64,000 nt of DNA. Origin: JAAYJG01 sp964450305 (lineage in GTDB: Bacteria > Bacillota > Clostridia > DSM-8532). The position numbers and the translations under genes were made by a program. Under the pieces are notes generated by a model that was not told where the DNA came from, did no database searches, and worked only from the letters and a program-made list of their open reading frames with translations. The stretch is taken from the NCBI GenBank assembly GCA_964450305.1, contig CAYVFB010000003.1:1-64000 (forward strand). The letters run 5' to 3'. Below are positions 51,037 through 58,435 of this stretch, in pieces. Every line of letters starts with the position of its first letter. The first letter of the stretch is position 1.

Positions 51037-52257
51037 TCACTCGAAGATATATTCTGCTTTGCCCTTTTCTTCTTCAGCAGCAAGCAGCTGTAAAAACTCT
51101 TCTATTGCCATGGTCTGCTGATTTTTTGCTTTTAGCCGCCGTATCGTCACAAGCCCTTCCTGCTGCTCCTTCCGCCCGACAATTACCATCAACGGGACTT
51201 TTTCCATTTGAGCATTGCGGATCTTCGCTCCCAGCGTTTCATTGTTGGAATCCAGTTCCACCCGGCAGCCTTTTCGTTTCAGGGTTTTCAACAGCTGTGC
51301 GCAATATTCCGTTTGTTCCTCTGAAACAGGCAATATTCTTGCCTGCACGGGGGATAACCACACCGGGAATTCACCATTGAAATGCTCCATCAGCATAGCC
51401 GTAAACCGTTCCACGCTGCCAAACAGCGCACGATGTACCATCATCGGCGTATGCTTCAGACCGTCCTGCCCGATGTAGCTCATCGAAAAGCGCTGTGGGA
51501 TGTTAAAATCAAACTGAATGGTGCTGCACTGCCATTCCCTGCCTTGGCTGTCTTTAAGCTTCAGGTCGATTTTCGGGCCGTAGAAAGCGCCTCCTCCTTC
51601 ATCGATCTCGTAATCCAGACCTGCTTTGACAACGGCTTCAATAAGCAGTTTTTCAGCCTTCACCCATTCCTCTGGATCCCCGATAAATTTCGCTTCATTT
51701 CTTGTAGCAATATAAGCTTTAAAATGTTTCAATTCAAATTTCCTGAGGATATACAATGAAAAATCAAGTGCTCTCTGGATTTCATCACCCATCTGTTCAG
51801 GCGTACCGATGATGTGCGCATCGTCCTGCGTGAAGCCGCGCACCCTTGTTAAACCATGTAGTGTACCAGATAATTCATACCGGTAAACCTGGGCAAACTC
51901 GGCCAAACGTACAGGAAGATCGCGGTACGATTTAATGCCGTCCTGATATATCATCACATGAAAAGGGCAGCTCATTGGCTTCAGATAGTATTGCTCACCA
52001 TCGATGTCAATGGGGCTGTACATGGACTCCTTGTAAAAATCCAGATGACCGGAGGTTTCCCACAGGTTTGATTTACCAATATGGGGTGTAACCACCCAGT
52101 CATATCCGTTGAGCACATGGGCTTCCTTACTGAATTTCTCCAGCAGATAACGCAGCATGGCCCCGTGTGGTTTCCACAGTACCAGTCCCTGCCCGACCTC
52201 GGGCAGCTTTGTAAAAATATCAAGCTGTTTGCCCAATTCTATATGATCCATTTTCAT
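51037..52257 (-). CDS. thrS: Threonyl-tRNA synthetase lacking TGS and editing domains
   Basis: About 406 residues from the ATG at 52257 with AGGAGGG seven bases upstream; full-length ThrRS is about 635-645. The catalytic domain is complete: motif 2 RYELSGTLHGLTRVRG, zinc ligands Cys in KPMSCPFH and His in DDAHI and in VHRALFGSVERF, and motif 3 around the last. The C-terminal anticodon-binding domain is present. The protein begins at DHIELGKQLDIF, exactly where the catalytic domain starts, so the TGS and Ser-tRNA editing domains are absent. A Thr T-box controls it. It may be a second, starvation-induced copy. Confidence 0.92.
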   Translation of the reverse strand: MKMDHIELGKQLDIFTKLPEVGQGLVLWKPHGAMLRYLLEKFSKEAHVLNGYDWVVTPHIGKSNLWETSGHLDFYKESMYSPIDIDGEQYYLKPMSCPFHVMIYQDGIKSYRDLPVRLAEFAQVYRYELSGTLHGLTRVRGFTQDDAHIIGTPEQMGDEIQRALDFSLYILRKFELKHFKAYIATRNEAKFIGDPEEWVKAEKLLIEAVVKAGLDYEIDEGGGAFYGPKIDLKLKDSQGREWQCSTIQFDFNIPQRFSMSYIGQDGLKHTPMMVHRALFGSVERFTAMLMEHFNGEFPVWLSPVQARILPVSEEQTEYCAQLLKTLKRKGCRVELDSNNETLGAKIRNAQMEKVPLMVIVGRKEQQEGLVTIRRLKAKNQQTMAIEEFLQLLAAEEEKGKAEYIFE

Positions 52258-52564
52258 TCTCTTTCCCTCCTGTTCGATTCCGTTATACCCAGACAGATTT
52301 CTGAGTATAATCCCTGCACTTAGTGCCAGTTTTTGCAAAGCCCCTTGTATGTTCTTGCATGTAGTTGAAATGTAAACTTACAACATTATCAGAGCTGGTA
52401 TATGAACACAAATCGAATCAGCAGCGGGTTATGGTTCCTGCGTTATCGGAAAAGCATACCAGACCGCCATCAAAGCACAGGCAGGATTTGATAAACAATA
52501 CCCTTCTCATACGCTCCCCTTTCTACCGTATAACGGTTCACTTCGCTTAAGTCATAAAACAGCA
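52258..52564 (-). other. Spacer between T-box and thrS
   Basis: About 300 bases of transcribed leader after the T-box terminator, unusually long. It contains a small frame (MRRVLFIKSCLCFDGG...) with GGGGAG three bases before its ATG, but nothing recognisable; no sequence resembling the missing ThrRS domains is seen. Confidence 0.4.
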
Positions 52565-52872
52565 CAAAAAACCCCGCCCCAAAAATGGGACGAGGTAATA
52601 TCGCGGTTCCACCCAAATTATTGCACAGGACCCTTATTGAATCCACTTGATATGACGGCGACCGCAAATTGTTCACAGCCTGTTTTGCTTGCAGGCAGTT
52701 GAAACGTTCGTCGTTTGATACACCAAGGATTGTGCAATCACTCGAACATGGTAACGGAATAACCGTCAGCGCATACTCTCCGATAGGATTTGTGCGCTGC
52801 AGCTCGGGGGTGGTCGTTCGGGCAAAAGGCTTCCAAAAACGCTTTCAGCCGGTGACGTTTTCTCTCTGATGC
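52565..52872 (-). ncRNA. T-box riboswitch (Thr, ACC specifier)
   Basis: On the minus strand: AGAGAG at the base of stem I, the distal-loop GGCTGAAAGC, then GAACG followed by the specifier ACC (52812-52814) and CCCCCGAGCTGC. The T-box GGGTGGAACCGCG is at 52602-52614. The terminator CCTCGTCCC...GGGGCGGGG with TTTTTT ends near 52566. The ACC specifier fits the downstream ThrRS gene. Confidence 0.95.
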
Positions 52873-52920
52873 ACCTGTTTGTTCTACTTTTCCCTGTCAT
52901 CGCCTTTATCTGTTTCTATT

Positions 52921-52950
52921 ATTGTATGCCCTCAGGAAGCGGTTTGTCAA
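52921..52950 (-). promoter_or_regulatory. Sigma-A promoter of the T-box/thrS unit
   Basis: On the minus strand: TTGACA, 18-base spacer, TACAAT, about 40 bases before the T-box stem I. Confidence 0.8.
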
Positions 52951-52963
52951 GTGTTGCATGGCA

Positions 52964-53290
52964 CTATTTAAATATACGCGCGGCTGCGGCCATATTATCG
53001 ATGATCGGTACGCCAAATGGGCAGCGGCTTTCACAGCTTCCACAGCTGACACAATCTTTTCCGCTCTGGGCCAGCCCTGAATAATGAGAGCGGATGGATG
53101 GCGGAATATTGGCTTCATTCAACCGGGCAATGTCCAGGTATTTGTTGACTGCGGCAATATCAATCTCAGCCGGACAAGGCTGACAATGGCTGCAATAGAC
53201 GCAATTGCCCTTGAAATCGTTACGCATCGTGCCCAATATCGGTGAATAATCCCGCTGCTCATCAGTCATATCCAGATACCGTACAGTACC
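52964..53290 (-). pseudogene. Aldo/keto reductase, 3' part after frameshift (4Fe-4S domain)
   Basis: Continues the gene at 53266-54096 in another frame. It reads VRYLDMTDEQRDYSPIL, then the ferredoxin-like cysteines CVYCSHCQPCP and CVSCGSCESRCPFGVP, the two-cluster tail typical of this aldo/keto reductase subgroup. The join lies near 53266-53290, where GAGGTACTG should continue into GTACGG; a net change of one base (mod 3) would restore it. It could be a true mutation or a sequencing or assembly error. Confidence 0.8.
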
Positions 53291-54096
53291 TCTTCGCCGG
53301 TTTGGCAGCCGAGCATGACACTGGCAACAGCGGGGCGGGTTAATGCGTAATGAATGCACTGCGCAACGGTCATGGGCTGTTTGAAGGGAGTATGCTCCGC
53401 AGATATCAGCTTGCCTGCGCCCAATGTTTTCATGACAGTGATCCCAATACCTTTTTGCTCGCACAGCTTATACAGTGCCGCGCGCTTTGGATCAAGACCC
53501 CGGAAGGCTGATGAATCAAGCCCCTTGTCAAGTTCACCCAAAGTATAGGTTTCTGAAGGATAAAGATCGAAAGCCAGGTTGATGCTGAACAGCATCATTT
53601 CCGGTAAACCGGTTTCGATGACACGTGTGGCCATTTCCGGATTGTGCGAGCTGAAACCGATATGCCGGATATCGCCCTTTTCCTTCAGGCGCCGCACATA
53701 ATCGGCAAAACCGGTATTGAACACACCCTGGAAGTCTTCCTCGGAATCGATAAAGAACATCATACCGAAGTCTATGTACCCAAAAATACGCAGCAGGTCT
53801 TCAAAGTATTTCTGAACCACCGGCATATCGCGGCTGATGTCATATTGCTGCCGGAGATCGACTGAGCCGATATGACCCTGGATCATCACCTTGCTGCGCC
53901 TGTCACCAAGTGCTTTGGCAATGTTTTCACGCACTTCCCTGCCTGGCATGAAAGCATCGAAAATATTAACCCCCTGCTCGAATGCCGCGTCGATGGTGTT
54001 TTTCACCTGCATATAGGGCTTTCCGTCCAGATGCTCGCAGCCAAGACCGATAATACTGGCCTGGCATCCCGTTTTTCCAACTTCTCTGTAAATCAT
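53266..54096 (-). pseudogene. Aldo/keto reductase, 5' part before frameshift
   Basis: About 276 residues from the ATG at 54096 (GGATGG upstream). It reads YREVGKTGCQASIIGLGCEH with the catalytic-region DAFMPGREVRENIAKALG, then KVMIQGHIGS and the GIGITVMKTLGAGKLIS cofactor-binding part, ending ASVMLGCQTGEEVLYGIWI at an early stop. In intact relatives the chain continues EEVLDAVRYLD and into an iron-sulfur tail, which is present in the next frame. The family reduces aldehydes or ketones; the Fe-S subgroup has unknown substrates. Confidence 0.85.
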
Positions 54097-54180
54097 CGTT
54101 TTACCATCCTTTGGTTTATTGTGCATGGTCCTGGGCTCAGCCGACTTTTTATATCAATTGACGCAAATAGCAAACCTACA

Positions 54181-54223
54181 GAACGCACGTTCTCATTATA
54201 TCATTTTCTTCTATTGGGTACAA
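54181..54223 (-). promoter_or_regulatory. Promoter with LexA-like (SOS) box ahead of the aldo/keto reductase
   Basis: On the minus strand: TTGTAC, 17-base spacer, TATAAT (54195-54200). Immediately after lies GAACGTGCGTTC (54181-54192), which fits the Gram-positive LexA core GAACrnryGTTC in full. It would cover the transcription start. Confidence 0.6.
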
Positions 54224-54291
54224 GTGAATGCGAGAATAACTTCAGCCCTTTACCCCTTAAACACATACCTCTGCAGCAACTTATGAGCTTA

Positions 54292-55107
54292 TTATGTGGG
54301 AGTGTTAGCAGTAACCCCTAACCTCATTCTGTAACTGATGATGATTTCCGTTTGGCTCCAGTTATCCAGGACAACCTGCCTGAAAGCTTTCATCTCATGC
54401 TCCAGCGCTTCAGGGTTGTTTTTAAAAACAGACTGTACAGCCCCCTGGCTCAGGGCGAGCCCAATAAACCTTTCTTGTGAACAGGCTTCCCGGTTATGAA
54501 ACACAATCTCTCTTGAATAACAGAAATGTCCGCTTTCACGGATATTCTTCAGGTGATTGTCTTTTGGATATTGAATGGCCTTCCTTTCATTCGGAACAAG
54601 TTTCAGCTTTACCCTGGCGGTTTCAAGAAGACTGTTGTACGCACTTTCAGCACGATAACCTGCTACCGGAGGCCAGTCACAGTCGTATGCGGCGAAGATG
54701 CCTCCCGCTTTCAGAATCCTTGCGACTTCCTTTAGAGCCTTTTCTGGTTCCATCCAGTGAAAGGACTGGGAACAGGTAACAATGTCCGCTGAACTGCCTT
54801 TAAGCCCGGTGTCATAAGCATCGGCTTTTTTGAAAGACACTTCGGTCAGGTGTTTGCGGGAAGCATTGATTTGAGCTTGATTGCGCATATCATCATTGGG
54901 CTCAATTCCGATGATGCTGTTGGCTTTCCCACACCAGAGGAAAGTGGACAAACCCGTGCCCGAACCCAAATCCACCACCAACTCGGGTGCTTTACCCAAG
55001 TATTGCACTAAAATGTCGGTAATGATTTCCGGGGGTTGTGGCCTGTTCTCATCGTAGAGTGCGGCAAAACCGGAGAACCGCTCAACATTGGCATGTAAAT
55101 CACTCAT
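54292..55107 (-). CDS. Class I SAM-dependent methyltransferase
   Basis: About 271 residues; ATG at 55107 with GGGAG upstream (a TTG one codon earlier is possible). Motif I is VVDLGSGTGLS, motif II has IGIEPNDDM and motif IV-like SFHWMEPEKALKEVARILKAGG, typical of the UbiE/TAM-like small-molecule methyltransferases. The acceptor is unknown. It stands between the GGDEF gene and the aldo/keto reductase with gaps on both sides, so no pathway is suggested. Confidence 0.85.
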   Translation of the reverse strand: MSDLHANVERFSGFAALYDENRPQPPEIITDILVQYLGKAPELVVDLGSGTGLSTFLWCGKANSIIGIEPNDDMRNQAQINASRKHLTEVSFKKADAYDTGLKGSSADIVTCSQSFHWMEPEKALKEVARILKAGGIFAAYDCDWPPVAGYRAESAYNSLLETARVKLKLVPNERKAIQYPKDNHLKNIRESGHFCYSREIVFHNREACSQERFIGLALSQGAVQSVFKNNPEALEHEMKAFRQVVLDNWSQTEIIISYRMRLGVTANTPT

Positions 55108-55187
55108 CAAACTCCCTGCCCTTCCTGCGTACTTCTAAGTTCCGCTCATATATCTCACCACTTGGAATTCTGATTCTTCATTTCCGG

Positions 55188-55832
55188 TCATTTGTCATAT
55201 TTCATCAACAGGTCGTCCAGGGCTTCTCTCAGGAGAAGTGCTTCCCCGACCCCTTCATCCTTTGCCAATTTTGACAGCCTTTGCAGCTGTTCATAGGTAT
55301 AATGACTGGTTTTTGTCATCAGCCTTTCATTCCTTGAAAGGCAAACGGTATTGCGGTTCCCTCGCTTGGCTCGAAACAAAGCCCCTTCAGCCTTTCGCAC
55401 GATATCCGAAACCGTATTGCCATCGTCCGGGATGGCCGCAACACCCGCGCTGAAGCTGATATCGCTGACGATTTCACCAATCTCGGTTTGAAGCCTTCCC
55501 TCGGGGTTAAACAGTGCTCTTGCCCTGTCGATGAGAATAAATGCGTTTTCTTTTTCACATCCCGGCATGATGACAGAGAATTTGTCACCGGAATAGCGGT
55601 ATATCAGGCTGTTTTCAGGCAGAGCCTGCTTGAGGCAGATCGCTATCATTTTCAGAATAACGTCACCGCCCTCACGTCCAAAGCTGTTGTTAAAATTCAG
55701 GAAATGATCAATATCCAAAAAAATTACGCTGGTTTCACCATTTTCTGAAAGGGTAGCTTTGATAACTTCCTCCAGATCATCGTTGAAAGTGCCTACTGCC
55801 AGCAAACCCGTTAAATCATCCGTCAACTTCAT
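55188..55832 (-). CDS. Degenerate GGDEF protein with C-terminal ribbon-helix-helix
   Basis: About 214 residues from the ATG at 55832 (GGAGG eight bases upstream). Residues 4-165 form a GGDEF domain: LTDDLTGLLAVGTF, VIFLDIDHFLNFN and the active-site loop RYSGDKFSVIMPG. The loop is SGDKF rather than GGDEF, so diguanylate cyclase activity is unlikely. From about residue 172 the tail YTYEQLQRLSKLAKDEGVGE followed by LLLREALDDLLMKY matches a ribbon-helix-helix DNA-binding unit. The protein may be a transcription factor with a GGDEF-derived sensor or dimer domain. Inverted repeats lie just upstream of its promoter. Confidence 0.75.
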   Translation of the reverse strand: MKLTDDLTGLLAVGTFNDDLEEVIKATLSENGETSVIFLDIDHFLNFNNSFGREGGDVILKMIAICLKQALPENSLIYRYSGDKFSVIMPGCEKENAFILIDRARALFNPEGRLQTEIGEIVSDISFSAGVAAIPDDGNTVSDIVRKAEGALFRAKRGNRNTVCLSRNERLMTKTSHYTYEQLQRLSKLAKDEGVGEALLLREALDDLLMKYDK

Positions 55833-55863
55833 GGCAATTACCTCCAAAACTTATGATAACAAG

Positions 55864-55892
55864 AGCATAACACGCATATACTTATGTGTCAA
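55864..55892 (-). promoter_or_regulatory. Sigma-A promoter of the GGDEF-RHH gene
   Basis: On the minus strand: TTGACA, 17-base spacer, TATGCT, about 30 bases before the ATG. Confidence 0.8.
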
Positions 55893-55931
55893 TACATATT
55901 TCTAAATACATATGTATCTACACATATGTAT
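55891..55931. promoter_or_regulatory. Operator-like repeats upstream of the GGDEF-RHH promoter
   Basis: The palindrome ATACATATGTAT (55906-55917) and the near-copy ACACATATGTAT (55920-55931) are spaced 14 bases apart, with a further half-site AATACATATT at 55891-55900 beside the -35. Closely spaced short repeats are typical RHH binding sites. Confidence 0.55.
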
Positions 55932-56045
55932 TAACAGTCTTGGCAGTGTTCCTACTCTTCAGAAGGAAATGAATTCCGTGGGAATTACACGGGAACTGCT
56001 TTGTGGGGGAATCAGCTGTAATGACAATAACAACGCCTATAAAGA

Positions 56046-56068
56046 TATCCGCCGATTATCGGCGGATA
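56046..56068 (-). terminator. Hairpin after the GNAT gene
   Basis: Perfect 9-base arms TATCCGCCG (56046-56054) and CGGCGGATA (56060-56068) around ATTAT. T-rich sequence after it is short on both strands. It lies about 100 bases after the GNAT stop codon. The remainder of 55933-56166 has only a weak plus-strand frame. Confidence 0.5.
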
Positions 56069-56166
56069 CTTTAAAAGAGGTAAAATTCTCCTGTCATTAT
56101 CGAAATGACATATCATCATCATTGTGATCAAGCAAATAATCAATGGAATAAGCTTGTGCAGTGGAA

Positions 56167-56661
56167 TCATTTCATGACCTTTTCCATCTGATAGCTTTCT
56201 TCATACTTATCCTTGGGGTTAACAATCCGTACTATTTTAAAGCCGCATTTGTTCACGTAAAAATGATGATTTCGTTTTGAAAACCCTGGCGTTTCTGTTC
56301 TCCATATCACTGTATCCGGATATTTGTTTTCGATATATTCCCAGACCTTTTTCCCAAAGCCCTTGTCCTGCAAATCCGGATCGATAAAGATGTTCCCAAG
56401 GTAGTTAATGTTATCTTTGTTGATCCACACAATCACTGCACCCACAGGCTTCCCGTTCCAGGAAACCTTATAGGCATCCGACTTCTTGTTAAGGGCGTAT
56501 TTGCGGAGAAAATCACCGTTATCATAACCATCAGGACCGCCTGTGGGTTCGTTCAAATGCCTGCGCGAATCCTCGTCAAAGGCTCTTTTCATGATCGGAG
56601 TCAGAATTTCCACATCACTTTTATCAAAAGCTGTAAAGGTTAACCCATTGTATTGATCCAT
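56167..56661 (-). CDS. GNAT family N-acetyltransferase
   Basis: 164 residues. The acetyl-CoA binding motif A is IFIDPDLQDKGFGKKVWEYI (the xxGxG loop as DKGFGK), preceded by the strand INYLGNIFI and followed by FSKRNHHFYVNKCGFKIV, a typical GNAT end. GGGAGGGG lies before the ATG, inside the end of the upstream AraC-type gene, so the two are co-transcribed. The substrate is unknown; such pairs often serve resistance or small-molecule modification. Confidence 0.88.
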   Translation of the reverse strand: MDQYNGLTFTAFDKSDVEILTPIMKRAFDEDSRRHLNEPTGGPDGYDNGDFLRKYALNKKSDAYKVSWNGKPVGAVIVWINKDNINYLGNIFIDPDLQDKGFGKKVWEYIENKYPDTVIWRTETPGFSKRNHHFYVNKCGFKIVRIVNPKDKYEESYQMEKVMK

Positions 56662-56662
56662 A

Positions 56663-58153
56663 TCATTCCCCTCCCTTTTCCATTTCAGACACCAGCTGCC
56701 TGATGCAGCCTGCAGCCCGGCGATCCATTGCTTCTGCCTTACGGATCAACTCTACGATTTTTATTCGGTTTTCTTTTTTCACCAACTCTTTTGCCTGATG
56801 TTCCCCCATCTGCAGGCCACCATGATACTGCACCATTTCAAAGGCAGTTTCATGCTCCCTTTTGAAGATGCCGCTGATCTCCATCAGCTTCACCGAATAT
56901 TCCGGGAACCTCTCCGCTTCCTCTTTCATGAACCAGCCCGCGTATGCTCTGCCCTCTGATACCATCGTAAAAGCGTCGGTCTGACACATGAGTCTTGTGA
57001 AAAGAACCGGAAGCAAAGCATTTTCTGAAAACTCATGATCGTTTCCGATTGCCTTCGCCCATTCCTGAAATGCCGAAAAGCCAGCCGCTCTGGGACCAAC
57101 CTCCGGAGTTTCCATCACTTCCAAAGCTAACTTGAGGGTTTCGATCAGAAACTGCTTTTCATCCGCAGCCTCTGTCGGCTCACCAACCGCCATCAGGGCT
57201 ACTGTTTCGGAATGCTCATACCAGTTTCTTCGGATAAAATAGCCGCATTCCTCTGTTTCATGGCTGCCCTTCCATTCAGGCATGTCCTGGAAAAAATTCC
57301 ATCCCAGAAGCACCTCTCCATTTTCCCTGTAGCCTGTGATAACGCATGCTTCCGGTGGCCCAATGATCCCAAAGCCGATCAGCGGCCTGCCGGCATCAAT
57401 TTCCTGTTTGACCAGACGGATGAATTCCTGTTTGTTCGATAAATCCTTCGCTTTCGGCAGAAGAGTAAATGCTCTTCCCGCTGCTGCAAATGCTTTTTTC
57501 AGCGGTTCGAACGGATCGTTGCGCATCGCGAGGATATCCACGTTCCCTCCATCCCATTCGTGCGTGTTCCATAAAAGTCGGAATGCTGCGCCTGATCCGG
57601 CAAGAAGCCTGGCATAGCTCACTTCCTGCCCCATATAAGTGAGGCATGCTCTAAGAGATGATATAAAAGGGGTCACTTCAACTTCATTTTCCTTGAAATA
57701 GGTCACCTTTGGAACGCCATACAACACCATGCTGTCGTCTGATTTGAAATTCCTGTCCATAAAATTCTCCTCTCTGTTCAGTACCGTGGGAACATAAATT
57801 CCTGGTAAAATGGGAGCACCCTTGACCGTGATACTGCTTTTTCGAAAATCGGATGGGGTCATTCCATATTGATCCCTGAACCTGCGGATAAAAACATCGT
57901 GGGATCCAAACCCATATTCCATGGCGATATCCGTCACCCTTCGGTTGCTGTTTTTCAGCATGAAAGCGGCGTGAGACAGCTTCCTTTTCTTGATATAACG
58001 GGTAACGGTCTGTCCGGTTGCTTCTTTAAAAATCTGCCTGAAATAATCGGGTGCAAACCCTGTAACCGCTGCTATTTGAGAAATATCGACGTTTTCATGG
58101 ATATGGTTTTCTATCAGTGCTACCACCGACTTTACAAAAATATCGTAAAACAT
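56663..58153 (-). CDS. AraC-type regulator fused to a BtrH-like domain
   Basis: About 496 residues from the ATG at 58153 (GGGAG six bases upstream); the frame goes back to 58411 only across a terminator. Residues 1-110 are an AraC double helix-turn-helix: VDISQIAAVTGFAPDYFRQI and VTDIAMEYGFGSHDVFIRRF with the conserved YGMTPSDFR end. From about 150 comes a domain like the BtrH N-terminal/C39-type fold (SLRACLTYMGQEVSYARLLA, then FGIIGPPEACVITGYRENGE), followed by a helical tail. The HTH at the N-terminus with a large C-terminal domain reverses the usual order. It probably senses a ligand and controls itself and the GNAT gene. Confidence 0.75.
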   Translation of the reverse strand: MFYDIFVKSVVALIENHIHENVDISQIAAVTGFAPDYFRQIFKEATGQTVTRYIKKRKLSHAAFMLKNSNRRVTDIAMEYGFGSHDVFIRRFRDQYGMTPSDFRKSSITVKGAPILPGIYVPTVLNREENFMDRNFKSDDSMVLYGVPKVTYFKENEVEVTPFISSLRACLTYMGQEVSYARLLAGSGAAFRLLWNTHEWDGGNVDILAMRNDPFEPLKKAFAAAGRAFTLLPKAKDLSNKQEFIRLVKQEIDAGRPLIGFGIIGPPEACVITGYRENGEVLLGWNFFQDMPEWKGSHETEECGYFIRRNWYEHSETVALMAVGEPTEAADEKQFLIETLKLALEVMETPEVGPRAAGFSAFQEWAKAIGNDHEFSENALLPVLFTRLMCQTDAFTMVSEGRAYAGWFMKEEAERFPEYSVKLMEISGIFKREHETAFEMVQYHGGLQMGEHQAKELVKKENRIKIVELIRKAEAMDRRAAGCIRQLVSEMEKGGE

Positions 58154-58195
58154 GTCAAACTCCCTTGCACGTTTTTTCCTCCGGAGGATACTTTC

Positions 58196-58201
58196 ATTAT
58201 A
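58196..58201 (-). promoter_or_regulatory. TATAAT box ahead of the AraC-type gene
   Basis: Perfect -10 about 45 bases before the ATG, with no good -35 at 17 bases; this fits an activator-dependent promoter. Confidence 0.4.
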
Positions 58202-58246
58202 GCGTTGCGATGACCATTTTACTCGACTTTTTTGAAGATGCATCCT

Positions 58247-58283
58247 AAAAAAAATGAGGTTCTCTGAATGTTCAGAAAACCTC
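58247..58283 (-). terminator. Terminator of the PT-rich protein gene
   Basis: GAGGTT/AACCTC with inner TCTGAA/TTCAGA (58256-58283), followed on the minus strand by eight T (58247-58254). The gap between here and the gene (58284-58435) includes a 16-base perfect palindrome, GGTGTGATATCACACC, at 58365-58380. Confidence 0.88.
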
Positions 58284-58435
58284 ACTTCTAAAATCACTGA
58301 CTTATTCACTACTTTCACGCTTAACTGGTGAGTGCCGTTTTGAGAACTGAGACCGATATGTTCAGGTGTGATATCACACCGCCCTCGGTAGTCAAATGTG
58401 AAAGCAAGCACTCAAAACACTATGTGAAAGTTGAG

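Noticed and set aside
50865..51083. Minus-strand frame of 72 codons overlapping the end of thrS
   Set aside because: It overlaps the conserved ThrRS C-terminus and has no ribosome site; the sigma-K promoter of the next gene lies within it.
55912..56127. Plus-strand frame of 71 codons
   Set aside because: It starts inside the operator repeats, spans a hairpin and has no well-spaced Shine-Dalgarno; a gene remnant is possible but cannot be supported.
58365..58380. 16-base perfect palindrome as an operator
   Set aside because: About one such palindrome is expected by chance in 64 kb, and it lies on the far side of a terminator from the AraC-type gene.
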